DNA of 64,000 nt from NCBI GenBank assembly GCA_900467685.1, contig UBQX01000002.1, positions 62,001 to 126,000 on the forward strand, given 5' to 3'. The stretch's first letter is position 1. Each line of letters begins with the position of its first letter. Positions 53,932 through 62,775 of this stretch are shown piece by piece. The translations under genes were made by a program, and so were the position numbers. Origin of the DNA: Hyphomicrobiales bacterium. GTDB taxonomy: Bacteria; Pseudomonadota; Alphaproteobacteria; Rhizobiales; Rhizobiaceae. The notes below the pieces were generated by a model, which worked only from the letters and a program-made list of their open reading frames with translations, was not told the DNA's origin and ran no database searches.

Positions 53932-55160
53932 GAAAGGCGGGACTGCTCGGAGGCGACCTTGGTGATCACCGCCTTAGAGGCCTTCGGATAGCGCTTCGGA
54001 ATTTCGCGGAACGTCGCACAGGCGGTATCCTTGTTGTCCAGTGCCGCCAGAGACATGCCGAGCTTCAGCAGAATGTCGGGAGCCTTGGGCGACTGGCCAT
54101 ACGTCTTGAATGCATTCAGGAAGGTCTTGGCACTATCGTTATAGTGACCCTGCGAATACTGCGCCTCGCCCATCCAGAACGAGGCATCCGCCGCCTTCTG
54201 GCTGCCGGGGAACGTGTCGAGATAGGATTTGAACCCCTTCTCGGCCTCCGAGTAGTTGCCGCTCAGAATAGACTGATAGGCCTGCTGGTAGCTCTGATCG
54301 GCGGTGGGTGCGGCACCCGTCGCGGAGGCCTTCGGCGTGATCGATGCCTGTTCCATCGGCTTCGATGCGGCTGCGCCCGCAGGGGCAGTCTGCGCGGTTG
54401 CTGCCGGCGCGGTGGCCGTGGTCTGCTTCGATGCGCCTTGCGATGGTGGCAGCGCCGGCTTCACGCCCGGCAGCGTATCGGCGGAGTTGTCTGCCGGATT
54501 ACGGGTCGATTCGACAATCCTGCCGTCGCCATTGAAAATCAGACTGCCGAGCGTGCCTGGCTTCATGTTGGCCATCTCGTTCGGCGCATTGGCCGGCGGC
54601 ATGGCACCGGGAGCGGCAGTCTGGTTTGCAATGGTCGGATCGTTGGCGGGCATGGTCTGGCCGGCGGCAGGAAGACCGGCAGTGTCGCCCACGCTGTCCT
54701 CGCCGATCTGCGCGGAAGCAGCCTGCTCGACGGTCCGGGGCTCGGCAGCATCTGCCGGCGGCGTTGCAGCAGCAGTTGCGGACGGGTCGGAAGCGGCCGC
54801 AGCGGCCGCTTCCTTGTTGGATTGGGTGCCAGCCGGTGTTTCCAGCTCGGCCTTCTTGCCGGACGCAGGCTTCTTTTCGAGCTGCTGGAAGCGAAACTCG
54901 TTGTCCTCCTGCGTCTTTCGAAGTTGCTCCTGCATCTGGAGGACCTGGAAGTTCATGTCCTCGATGCGGCCCGTCAGCTGCCGGACCGTTTCCTGCAACT
55001 GCTGGATCTGCACTTCGGCGCTCGATGCCTGAACTTGTAAGGCTTGCGACGGCTGCGGCGCGGGCCGTCCGTGCAGCCAATTACCCAGAGTCCCGGCGTG
55101 AGCGCCTGTTGCCCCCGCAAGGGCAGCGGCGATCGCGCCAGCCAAAACCAGTCTTTTCAT
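53916..55160 (-). CDS. cpoB: CpoB (YbgF), Tol-Pal-associated periplasmic protein
   Basis: CpoB links peptidoglycan synthesis with Tol-driven outer-membrane constriction. 414 residues from the ATG at 55160, with GAGG five bases upstream. A signal peptide (KRLVLAGAIAAALAGATGAHA) is followed by the N-terminal trimer-forming coiled coil (EVQIQQLQETVRQLTGRIED...LRKTQEDNEFRFQQLEKK), a long Ala/Pro/Thr-rich linker (about 105-290) and the C-terminal TPR domain (YQQAYQSILSGNYSEAEKGF, ADASFWMGEAQYSQGHYND). The linker is much longer than in E. coli. Last Tol gene; coupled with tilS. Confidence 0.92.
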   Translation of the reverse strand: MKRLVLAGAIAAALAGATGAHAGTLGNWLHGRPAPQPSQALQVQASSAEVQIQQLQETVRQLTGRIEDMNFQVLQMQEQLRKTQEDNEFRFQQLEKKPASGKKAELETPAGTQSNKEAAAAAASDPSATAAATPPADAAEPRTVEQAASAQIGEDSVGDTAGLPAAGQTMPANDPTIANQTAAPGAMPPANAPNEMANMKPGTLGSLIFNGDGRIVESTRNPADNSADTLPGVKPALPPSQGASKQTTATAPAATAQTAPAGAAASKPMEQASITPKASATGAAPTADQSYQQAYQSILSGNYSEAEKGFKSYLDTFPGSQKAADASFWMGEAQYSQGHYNDSAKTFLNAFKTYGQSPKAPDILLKLGMSLAALDNKDTACATFREIPKRYPKASKAVITKVASEQSRLSCPAG

Positions 55161-55286
55161 CATCACCTCAAATGATTCGCGGCCAATCATGATTCGTAGG
55201 ATCTACGCTCAACACGCCGTCAACATCGCCGATTGGGGACAAAAAGCAATGAAACTCTGGCCAAACTAAGGAGAAAAACGCGCCAA

Positions 55287-55315
55287 GCAAAAAGGGCGAC
55301 CCGAAGGCCGCCCTT
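55287..55315 (-). terminator. Terminator after pal
   Basis: On the minus strand AAGGGCGGCC and GGTCGCCCTT pair around TTCG, followed by a TTT run (TTTTTGC). It lies 30 bp past the pal stop and separates it from cpoB. Confidence 0.75.
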
Positions 55316-55344
55316 GAGGACGATACGATCTGTTGATCGTGAAA

Positions 55345-55893
55345 TTACATGCCGGCGCCGCCGAGAACGGTAACGGCGCGACGGTTCTGCGACCAGCAGG
55401 AGATGTCGTCGCAGGTGGCGACCGGACGTTCCTTGCCATAGGAGATCGTCCTCAGGCGGTTCGCCGGTACACCGCGCGAAACGAGATAGTCGCGCGTCGC
55501 GTTGGCGCGGCGTGCGCCGAGAGCGAGGTTGTATTCGCGGGTGCCGCGCTCGTCGGCATGGCCTTCGACCGTGATCTTGTAGGTCGGATACTTGGCGAGC
55601 CACTGGGCCTGACGGTCGAGCGTCTGCTGGGCGTCTGCGCGGATCGACGAGGAGTCCGTGTCGAAGAAGATGCGGTCGCCGACGTTGACGGTGAAGTCCT
55701 GGCTTGAGCCGGGCGTCGCGTTCGCGCCATTCACGCCATTGGCGCCAAGGCCGAGGTCGGAAGCGTTGTTCGGCAGGCCGCCTTTCTTGGAGGCGCAGCC
55801 CGCGAGCGAAAGCGCCATGAAGGTGGCAATGATGACGGGATTGCGCGCCAGCTTCTGCATGCCGTGAGCGCTCAGGCTAGAAATGTGGCTCAT
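55345..55893 (-). CDS. pal: Peptidoglycan-associated lipoprotein Pal
   Basis: Pal anchors the outer membrane to peptidoglycan and is recruited by the Tol complex to division sites. The 182-residue protein has a lipoprotein signal with lipobox LAGC (Cys33), a short linker, and an OmpA-like domain with FFDTDSSSIRADAQQTLDRQ, ITVEGHADERGTREYNLALG and YLVSRGVPANRLRTISYGKE, the peptidoglycan-binding pattern. The ATG at 55893 follows AAGGAG. An exact CtrA box and a near match lie upstream, and hairpins on both sides make it a separate transcription unit. Confidence 0.96.
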   Translation of the reverse strand: MSHISSLSAHGMQKLARNPVIIATFMALSLAGCASKKGGLPNNASDLGLGANGVNGANATPGSSQDFTVNVGDRIFFDTDSSSIRADAQQTLDRQAQWLAKYPTYKITVEGHADERGTREYNLALGARRANATRDYLVSRGVPANRLRTISYGKERPVATCDDISCWSQNRRAVTVLGGAGM

Positions 55894-55948
55894 CGCCAGT
55901 CTCCTTGGGATATTTCAATCGAGGTTGCCGGAACGTAACATTCTTCAG

Positions 55949-55963
55949 TTAACCGGTGTTCAA
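55949..55963 (-). promoter_or_regulatory. Near-consensus CtrA box before pal
   Basis: On the plus strand TTAACCGGTGTTCAA matches TTAA-N7-TTAA at seven of eight positions. It lies between the exact box (55973-55987) and pal, 24 bp apart start to start. Confidence 0.4.
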
Positions 55964-55972
55964 CGATTATGG

Positions 55973-55987
55973 TTAACAAAGCGTTAA
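55973..55987 (-). promoter_or_regulatory. Exact CtrA box before pal
   Basis: On the plus strand TTAACAAAGCGTTAA fits TTAA-N7-TTAA exactly. Its near edge is 80 bp before the pal start at 55893. Confidence 0.6.
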
Positions 55988-56080
55988 AAGAGCCTCAATG
56001 CCTTGATTTTCAGGAGATTGAGGCGAGAACGTGGCGTCTCCCAGACTTCGCCATAGGGGTCCGGAAAGCCAGCTGGAATC

Positions 56081-56116
56081 GAAAGGGCCGCACAAATTTC
56101 TTCGTGCGGCCCTTTC
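56081..56116 (-). terminator. Terminator-like hairpin between tolB and pal
   Basis: GAAAGGGCCGCAC (56081-56093) pairs exactly with GTGCGGCCCTTTC (56104-56116). The T run on the minus strand is weak, so it may terminate or stabilise the tolB messenger. Confidence 0.65.
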
Positions 56117-56131
56117 CGAAACGGGTGCTCC

Positions 56132-57436
56132 TCAGTCGAGAAGCGGCGACCAGGCCGGATCGGATGCGAAGGCCGGCGTCGGGATCTGCTGCTCGTTGTA
56201 ACCCGAGAGGTCGATCGAATAGAGACGCGGACCCGCTTCGCCGGCATTCTGCCGGAAGAACATGATCACGCGGCCATTCGGTGCCCAGGTCGGACCTTCG
56301 TTGTGGAAGTTCGTGGTCAGAATGCGCTCGCCCGAACCGTCCGGCTTCATTACACCGATCGAGAACTTGCCACCTGCCTGCTTGGTGAAGGCGATGAGAT
56401 CGCCGCGCGGCGACCACACCGGCGTCGAATAGGACCCGTCGCCATGCGAGATGCGCGTCTGGCCCGAACCGTCGGAGTTCATGACATAGATCTGCTGGCT
56501 GCCGCCACGGTCGCTTTCAAACGTCACGCGCTTGCCGTCCGGCGAATAGGAGGGCGACGTGTCGATGGCAGCGGTCGAGGTGAGCCGCGTCGTCGTGCGC
56601 GACCGCAGGTCCATGGTGAAGATATTGGCGTTGCCGCCCTCTTCCAGACTCATGATCACGCGCTGACCATCCGGCGAAAAGCGCGGCGAGAAGGTCATCC
56701 CGGGGAAATTGCCGACCACTTCGCGCTGTCCGGTTTCCAGCTGCAGCAGGTAAACCCGCGGCTGGTTGCCTTCAAACGACATGTAAGTGATTTCCTGATG
56801 GTTCGGCGAGAAGCGCGGCGTGAGCACGATATCGTTCGAGTTGGTGATCGAACGAACGTTGTAGCCGTCCTGGTCCATGATCGCGAGCTGGCGCTTGCGG
56901 GCGGTCTTGGGACCGCTTTCGGCGACGAACACGACGCGCGTATCGAAATAGCCCTTCTCGCCGGTGATCTTCTCATAGATCGCATCGGCGATGATATGGG
57001 CCACGCGGCGATAGTTTTCCGGCTGCGTGAAATACTGCTGGCCGATGATCTGCTGCCCGGCGAAAACATCCCAGAGGCGGAACTCAGCGCGAAGACGGCC
57101 ATCGGCCTCCTTCACCACCTGTCCGGTCACCAGCGCCTGCGCGTTGATCGTGCGCCAGTCCTGGAAGCGCGGGGCAGCACTCGGATTGGTGATCTTCTCG
57201 ATGAAGGCCTTGCTGTCGATCGGGGCGAACAGGCCGGACCGCTTCAGGTCGGCGGCGACCACGTCGGAAATCTGCTTTCCGACCCCATCCTTCGCGAGGA
57301 AGTCGGTGATCGCGATCGGCAAGGGGGTGACATTGCCCTTGTTGATGTTGATCTCGACGACGGCATGGGCGGGATTGGCCGCAAGCGCAAACAGCGCCCC
57401 CATCATGAACAGTGTCCGGATTATCATGCTTTTCAT
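56132..57436 (-). CDS. tolB: Tol-Pal system protein TolB
   Basis: TolB is the periplasmic partner of TolA and Pal. 434 residues from the ATG at 57436; a signal peptide ([19 protein letters not shown]) is followed by the N-terminal domain ([20 protein letters not shown], then [16 protein letters not shown]) and a six-bladed propeller with repeats such as [38 protein letters not shown] and [18 protein letters not shown]. It ends PAWSPLLD. It lies about 48 bp downstream of tolA. An upstream in-frame ATG would add six residues. Confidence 0.96.
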   Translation of the reverse strand: MKSMIIRTLFMMGALFALAANPAHAVVEININKGNVTPLPIAITDFLAKDGVGKQISDVVAADLKRSGLFAPIDSKAFIEKITNPSAAPRFQDWRTINAQALVTGQVVKEADGRLRAEFRLWDVFAGQQIIGQQYFTQPENYRRVAHIIADAIYEKITGEKGYFDTRVVFVAESGPKTARKRQLAIMDQDGYNVRSITNSNDIVLTPRFSPNHQEITYMSFEGNQPRVYLLQLETGQREVVGNFPGMTFSPRFSPDGQRVIMSLEEGGNANIFTMDLRSRTTTRLTSTAAIDTSPSYSPDGKRVTFESDRGGSQQIYVMNSDGSGQTRISHGDGSYSTPVWSPRGDLIAFTKQAGGKFSIGVMKPDGSGERILTTNFHNEGPTWAPNGRVIMFFRQNAGEAGPRLYSIDLSGYNEQQIPTPAFASDPAWSPLLD

Positions 57437-57484
57437 CGTGTCTCTCGCTCTCAAACGGTCGAGGCCGGGGATTTAATTCGGGGA

Positions 57485-58792
57485 TTACATGAAGTCGCTC
57501 GGGTCGAAGTTGACGACCACATCGCTCCACGTGTCGTATTTGTCAGCCGGTAGACTGGTAAATGGGGCGGATTTCAGGATGGCGCGCTTGGCGCTCGACG
57601 CCAGAACGTCCTTCGAACTGCCGTCTCCACCCGTCACCGTCACTTCCGGATCGCCCACGATCTCGCCGCTGCGGTCCAGATGGAACGAAACGCGGATGCG
57701 AATGTTCTGCGCGTCCATCATGCCGGGAATGACGTTCCAGTTGTTCTGGATGACGCCCTTCAGCGCATCCAGTTCGCTCTGCGACAGCTTGCCGGCACCC
57801 GTCGTCTTCTTGCCACCAAGCGAGGCTTCCTGGTTGGAGCGCTTCGCGCCACCGCCCGATGCATCTTCCTTGTTCAGCAGAGCCGAGACTTCATCAGCCA
57901 GCTTGTCGCTCTCGCGAGAGGAGGCAGACTTTGCCGTTTCCTTCTTTTCCTTGTCCTTGCCGGTCTTGGAATCAGAACTTGCCGACTTGGTGTCAGACTT
58001 GGTCTGGCTCTTGGCGTCGGTCTTCGCGTCCGTTTTGGTGTCAGCCTTGGAATCGGTCTTGGTGTCTGGCTTCGTATCCGGGCGCGGCTTCGGCTCGACC
58101 TTGGCTTCCTTCTGCTCAGGCTTCGGCTTGTCTTCCGGCTTCGGCTTTTCCTGCGGCGTCGGTTCCTTCTTCGCCTCTTCCTTCGGCTTGTCCGGCGTCG
58201 GCTTCTTCGTCGGCACGGGAAGCGCATCCGGCGATGGCGAATCGTCGGCCTTTTCAGGCTGTTCCTGCGTCTTCGGCTCCGGCTTCGGGGGCGTCGGTTC
58301 CGGCTTCGGCGGCTCCGGCTTGGGTTCAGGCTTTGGCGGAGTCGGCTCAGGCTTCGGCGGCGTGGGCTCGGGCTTAGGAACAGGAACGTCAGCCGGCTGC
58401 GGCGCCGCCGTCTGCTCCTTCTGGATTTCTTTGACGTCGTTCGTCTGCGTATCCTTCGCCGCTTCCGCCGGCTTAGGCGCGGCTGCGACTTCGGTGTTCT
58501 GCGGGCGCTGCGTCGGTGTCGGCGTGCTCTTCAGGTCGACATTGTTCTCGCCGACATTCTCGGCATTATTGACCTGGTCCTGACGCTTCGTGGCCTTCGG
58601 CGACGACTTCTCCTTCAGCGGCGCGGTCTTCTCGCCTTGCTGGATATTGGTGAACTGTTCGATCGGCACGATATCGACGGGCAGCGACTCCGTCGGCTGC
58701 ACTTCCAGCGGGGGCGGAGAGCCCAACGAGACAAGCGCGACCGCAAGAACGACCGCGTGCAACAACCCCGATGTGACAACACTGCCCTTCAT
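57485..58792 (-). CDS. tolA: Tol-Pal system protein TolA
   Basis: TolA spans the periplasm and transmits energy from TolQR to TolB-Pal. The 435-residue protein has one N-terminal transmembrane segment (VVTSGLLHAVVLAVALVSLG), then a very long Lys/Pro/Glu/Thr-rich repeat domain (PKPEPTPPKPEP-type repeats, then DTKTDSKADTKTDAKTD-type repeats), and a C-terminal TolA/TonB domain (LDALKGVIQNNWNVIPGMMD, IRIRVSFHLDRSGEIVGDPE). Nine bases separate it from tolR. Repeats of this kind often vary in number between strains. Confidence 0.93.
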   Translation of the reverse strand: MKGSVVTSGLLHAVVLAVALVSLGSPPPLEVQPTESLPVDIVPIEQFTNIQQGEKTAPLKEKSSPKATKRQDQVNNAENVGENNVDLKSTPTPTQRPQNTEVAAAPKPAEAAKDTQTNDVKEIQKEQTAAPQPADVPVPKPEPTPPKPEPTPPKPEPKPEPPKPEPTPPKPEPKTQEQPEKADDSPSPDALPVPTKKPTPDKPKEEAKKEPTPQEKPKPEDKPKPEQKEAKVEPKPRPDTKPDTKTDSKADTKTDAKTDAKSQTKSDTKSASSDSKTGKDKEKKETAKSASSRESDKLADEVSALLNKEDASGGGAKRSNQEASLGGKKTTGAGKLSQSELDALKGVIQNNWNVIPGMMDAQNIRIRVSFHLDRSGEIVGDPEVTVTGGDGSSKDVLASSAKRAILKSAPFTSLPADKYDTWSDVVVNFDPSDFM

Positions 58793-58801
58793 CGTTTTCG
58801 C

Positions 58802-59263
58802 TTACTTGTCCTGTTTCTGGGCCGTGACCAGGCCGATATTCTTGTATCCGGCCGCCGAAATGGAGGCCATGACCTGCATGACCGTGCCGTAGCCGGCATT
58901 CATGTCGCCACGCACGAAAATGCGTTCCTCGTAACCCGTCTTCGAAATCGCCTGCAGCTTCGGGATCAGCTCGTCGATCTGGATCGGCGTTTCCTGCAGA
59001 TAGATCGCGCCGTCCTTGTTCACCGAAATGGTGATCGGCTGCGTTTCCGCATTCATTTCCTTGGCCTTGGTCTGCGGCAGGTCGACCGGCACGCCGACCG
59101 TCATCAGCGGTGCCGCCACCATGAAGATGATGAGCAGCACGAGCATGACGTCGACCATCGGCGTGACGTTGATTTCAGCGATCGGGCCGCCCTTGCCGCC
59201 CCTGCGACGGCTGCCTCTGCGTCCGCCACCGCCGCCCTTGCCTGAGCTGACTGCCATACCCAT
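58802..59263 (-). CDS. tolR: Tol-Pal system protein TolR
   Basis: TolR forms the proton channel with TolQ. The 153-residue ExbD-family protein has a basic Gly/Arg-rich N-terminus, the transmembrane helix INVTPMVDVMLVLLIIFMVA with the channel Asp, and a periplasmic domain (ITISVNKDGAIYLQETPIQI, IFVRGDMNAGYGTVMQVMAS). It lies 84 bp downstream of tolQ. Confidence 0.96.
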   Translation of the reverse strand: MGMAVSSGKGGGGGRRGSRRRGGKGGPIAEINVTPMVDVMLVLLIIFMVAAPLMTVGVPVDLPQTKAKEMNAETQPITISVNKDGAIYLQETPIQIDELIPKLQAISKTGYEERIFVRGDMNAGYGTVMQVMASISAAGYKNIGLVTAQKQDK

Positions 59264-59347
59264 CGGGAAACTCCTTCAGCAATTCGAGCAAAACAATGCG
59301 TGTGTTTTGCGTCCGCAACTGCGTAATCTTGTGGTTCGAAGCGGCTT

Positions 59348-60067
59348 TTACTGAGCGGCCTGGCGCGAGGACTGCAGCTTCTCGTCGATCTGACGCGACA
59401 GAATGGCCGAGAACTCGTCGGCGAAGCCTTCCATGCGGGACGTCAACTTGCCGGCATCGCCCGAAAGCTTGTTGTAGGCAATAACGGCCGGGATAGCGGC
59501 GACGAGGCCGATGGCCGTCGCCAGAAGCGCTTCCGCGATACCGGGGGCAACCACCGCAAGGTTCGTCGTCTTGGAACCGGCAATCGACTGAAACGAGGTC
59601 ATGATACCGACAACCGTCCCGAAAAGACCGACGAACGGGGCAGCCGAACCGATGGTGGCGAGCGAACCGAGGCGACCCTCGAGATATTCGGACTCACGCG
59701 AAAGCGTCACGTCCATGGCGCGGTCGATACGCATCTGCAGGCCGATCGGCGAACGCGCACCGCGTTCAAACGACTTCTTCCACTCGCGCATCGCGGCAAC
59801 AAAGATGGCACTCATCCCGGCGGCGGGACGCTCCGAGAGGCTGCGATAGAGTTCTTCCAGCGATTGGCCCGACCAGAAGACCTGTTCAAAGTTGTCGAGC
59901 TGACGGCGCGTCTTGCGGAAGGTCACGGCCTTGTCGATGATGATGGCCCAGGTCCAGACGGACGCCGAAAGGAGGCCGAGCATGACCAGCTTGACGACGA
60001 TGCCTGCCTGCATGAAGAGAGACCAGAGGCTGACCTCGCTCACTGCGCCCAAAGCTGCCTGTTCCAT
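59348..60067 (-). CDS. tolQ: Tol-Pal system protein TolQ
   Basis: TolQ is the ExbB/MotA-family proton channel subunit of the Tol system. The 239-residue protein has three transmembrane segments (LFMQAGIVVKLVMLGLLSAS, SLATIGSAAPFVGLFGTVVG and NLAVVAPGIAEALLATAIGL with VAAIPAVIAYN) and the conserved cytoplasmic part with WKKSFERGARSPIG. It is the first gene of tolQRAB; the thioesterase ybgC, commonly first in this operon, is absent. Confidence 0.97.
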   Translation of the reverse strand: MEQAALGAVSEVSLWSLFMQAGIVVKLVMLGLLSASVWTWAIIIDKAVTFRKTRRQLDNFEQVFWSGQSLEELYRSLSERPAAGMSAIFVAAMREWKKSFERGARSPIGLQMRIDRAMDVTLSRESEYLEGRLGSLATIGSAAPFVGLFGTVVGIMTSFQSIAGSKTTNLAVVAPGIAEALLATAIGLVAAIPAVIAYNKLSGDAGKLTSRMEGFADEFSAILSRQIDEKLQSSRQAAQ

Positions 60068-60577
60068 GTTCTAGCGTCCTTCGAATCCAAACGCCCGGCT
60101 TTGGACCGGGCGGCGAAAAAATCTGTCTCAATATGCCGGCAGCAGCCGCTCTTCGCTCTTAGCGCCCATGCTCGCCTAGCCTCTTTGCTGCCAAATTTGG
60201 TTAAAGGAAGGCGTGACTTGCGCGGCATTCGATCAATCTCATCAAGACACCATTATGGTTAAGACTTGGTTATGAAATATCGATGCGGTGCAGCATTTGC
60301 GCGCGGGCGAAAGCCGGATTGCCAAAAATGGCACCCTCAATTCATGCCGGCCGTTTAACGCTGCCGGAGAATTGCAACACGGTGACACTTTCGAAGAAGA
60401 AACTTTCTTCTAGCCGGCGGCGGTTCCTTGACTGGCCCGAGTCGCCATGGCAAGTCACGTACATATTCGATTTTATGTATCAATTTTAAATGTAAACCAT
60501 CCGGGGTCGTCAGTTTTAAGGCCCGGTCGCCAATTTTGAATGCTCGAGTTGGCGCCTTGTTATTTTAGAGGTGACAA
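60068..60577. other. 510-bp divergent gap between tolQ and the autotransporter gene
   Basis: No gene is evident; a 68-codon open frame at 60283-60489 lacks a ribosome-binding site and family resemblance. A near-match CtrA box lies at 60259-60273. The part from about 60450 to 60570 is clearly A/T-richer than the surroundings and probably holds the autotransporter promoter; GAGGTG seven to eight bases before ATG sets its start. Confidence 0.5.
60259..60273 (-). promoter_or_regulatory. Near-consensus CtrA box upstream of tolQ
   Basis: On the plus strand TTAAGACTTGGTTAT matches TTAA-N7-TTAA at seven of eight positions, 192 bp before the tolQ start. Confidence 0.3.
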
Positions 60578-62701
60578 ATGAATATCTATTTCAGGAAGTA
60601 TTTTGACGTCCTGGTGTCGGCGTCGTCCGGAACGGGCGTAATTTTGACCGCTCTCACCCTTTCGGCAACGACATTGACGTTGGATAAAGCCGCAGCTGCC
60701 TGTGCAGCAAATGGCGCCAATCAGACCTGTACAAACGACACCGCAAACAATGCCGGCGGGAACGTCGCAATTACGGACAGCGGATTTCTGACGCTGACCA
60801 ACAGCGCAACACTCACCAGCTCGAGCGGAAACACCACGATCAACGCCGCCGGCGCGAACATTACCAATACCTCGACGATTGCGAACACCAACGGCGGCGG
60901 CGACGCGATCGACATCGGCGTCAACGGTGCCGGCGGGGCGAGTGTTGTCCTCAACAGCGGCGTTATCAGTGCGCTCTCCACCGGCAGCGGTTCCGGCATT
61001 CTGACGGGCGCCAACGCTGGTAGCGTCTCCGTGACAAACCAGGCGTCGGGGACAATCACCGGCGTTTTTGGTATCAACCATCAATCGGCGAACCAGATAT
61101 CGATCACCAATCTCGGGCAACTGACGGGCGCGACAAATGCGTTGTTCATGAATTCCGGCGGCGGTGCAGCGACTGTCAATAACAGCGGCACGATCCGGGG
61201 CACAAATGCCGAGGCGATCAACAACACAAGCGGGCAGTTGACCGTCACCAACAACACGGGCGGCCTCATCTCCGGTGCCACGCTCGGCATCAGCGCCGCG
61301 ACCGGCGCGATCATCTCCAACTACGGAACGATTTCAGGCGGCACGTCCGCCGTTTTCCTCAATGCCGGCAACAGCACGTTCAACATCTACAACGGCTCCG
61401 TCTTCACCAACGGCATCGACTATAACAACACGGCCGGGAACACGACGAACTTCTACACGGGCAGCTACACGCTTGCCGTCAAGAACTACAGCCTCGGCAA
61501 CAACACCATCAATCTGCGTGGCACGGGCAAGCAGTTGATCACGTCCGGGCTGAACGGAGCAGGCACGGGCAACATCGTTGTGGTGGACAACGGCTCCAAC
61601 ACGGCGGCAGTATTCATCGCGCCTGTCGTGGCAAACTATGCCTCCTCGGTGATCAGCGACGTTCTGAGCCAGAATGTCTTAGGCGTGAGTGACGTGCTTT
61701 CGTCGACGTCCGTCTCGGACGATGCAAGGCCCGCGGGTGCGCAGGCCTTCTTCCCTGACCGCAAGTCGGCTGCCACCGCAAAGTCACGGGCAGCCTTCGC
61801 CAATGTCATGACGGCATCCGCTGCGGCAAGTGCCAACGACGCGATCATGAAAGGCGCAGCCCAGGGCTTCGATCGCCACGGCAATTTCGTCTGGTCGCGC
61901 AGCTTCGGCGGCGCTTTCTTCCAGGATCCCTTCGGCGGGCAGAACGGGCAGCGAACCTACGCAGGCGGCACGATGCTCGGCTATGAGCGTCTGGACAACG
62001 ACTGGCGCGTCGGCGGCTTCTTCGGTCTGGGCCGCATGCGCACCAACCAGGCGCTTTCGCTGGATCACGTCACCACGGACACCGTCTTCGGCGGCGGTTA
62101 CGGACGTTACACGTTCGGCGCGTTCAATCTCGACAGCACCTTCACGGCGGGCACGCTCGACGCCACCACGCGCCGTTACATCAACAACGGCGCAGAAATC
62201 GCAAGCGGGCGGGTCCGCGGTTATTTCCTCTCGCCGGAACTGGCGCTGGGCTACAACATGCCGATCGGCGACGGTCTGACCTTCACTCCCACGGGCCGGC
62301 TGCGTTACACCGGCTCATTCCTCGATGGCTACACCGAAACCGGCTCGTCGCAGAATGCGACCTATGGCAAGAGCCAGTCTCAGGTTCTTGAAGAGCGGGC
62401 GGAATTCCGGATCACGAAGGCCTTCACTGACCAGCGCGGATTGCCTGGCAACGTTTTCGTCCAGGTCGCGGCAATTGCAGCCCAGCGCGTCGGGCCTTCG
62501 GGCTTTATGGCCAATGTGGCCGGCACGAGCTTCAACGTTGGAAACGGCTTCGCACGCTCCAAAGTGGGCGGTTCGGTGGGCGTAGGCTTCAACTACAAGG
62601 TCACGCAGCAGTTCGACATCTTCGGCAGCTTCGATGCCACGGCCTTCACCGACAAATCCTACTCGCTGGCCGCCCGCGCAGGCCTCAAGGTCGCGTTCTG
62701 A
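60578..62701 (+). CDS. Type V autotransporter outer-membrane protein
   Basis: The 707-residue protein has an extended N-terminal hydrophobic export signal, a Cys pair (Cys41 and Cys50 region, AACAANGANQTC), and a passenger of Asn/Ser/Thr/Gly-rich repeats expected to fold as a beta-helix (ITNTSTIANTNGGGDAIDIG, VNNSGTIRGTNAEAINN, ISNYGTISGGTSAVFL). A linker with Ala-rich helix leads to the beta-barrel translocator (from about 445: FVWSRSFGGAFF, GGTMLGYERLDNDWRVGGFF) ending AGLKVAF, with the required terminal Phe. The passenger is short, about 350 residues; no protease or lipase motif is seen. An adhesin-like role is likely but unproven. Confidence 0.88.
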   Translation: MNIYFRKYFDVLVSASSGTGVILTALTLSATTLTLDKAAAACAANGANQTCTNDTANNAGGNVAITDSGFLTLTNSATLTSSSGNTTINAAGANITNTSTIANTNGGGDAIDIGVNGAGGASVVLNSGVISALSTGSGSGILTGANAGSVSVTNQASGTITGVFGINHQSANQISITNLGQLTGATNALFMNSGGGAATVNNSGTIRGTNAEAINNTSGQLTVTNNTGGLISGATLGISAATGAIISNYGTISGGTSAVFLNAGNSTFNIYNGSVFTNGIDYNNTAGNTTNFYTGSYTLAVKNYSLGNNTINLRGTGKQLITSGLNGAGTGNIVVVDNGSNTAAVFIAPVVANYASSVISDVLSQNVLGVSDVLSSTSVSDDARPAGAQAFFPDRKSAATAKSRAAFANVMTASAAASANDAIMKGAAQGFDRHGNFVWSRSFGGAFFQDPFGGQNGQRTYAGGTMLGYERLDNDWRVGGFFGLGRMRTNQALSLDHVTTDTVFGGGYGRYTFGAFNLDSTFTAGTLDATTRRYINNGAEIASGRVRGYFLSPELALGYNMPIGDGLTFTPTGRLRYTGSFLDGYTETGSSQNATYGKSQSQVLEERAEFRITKAFTDQRGLPGNVFVQVAAIAAQRVGPSGFMANVAGTSFNVGNGFARSKVGGSVGVGFNYKVTQQFDIFGSFDATAFTDKSYSLAARAGLKVAF

Positions 62702-62775
62702 CCATCACGCTCCTGCCTCGCGTCAGTTCCTCTCGCTAATGAAGCGAGAAAGGAAATGATGCGGGGCGGAAACGG

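Noticed and set aside
58080-58400. tolA repeat region as a DNA repeat element
   Set aside because: It codes in frame for the Lys/Pro/Glu linker expected in TolA.
57680-59245. 521-codon plus-strand frame opposite tolA and tolR
   Set aside because: Arg/Leu-rich shadow of the tolA repeat; no start site or domain.
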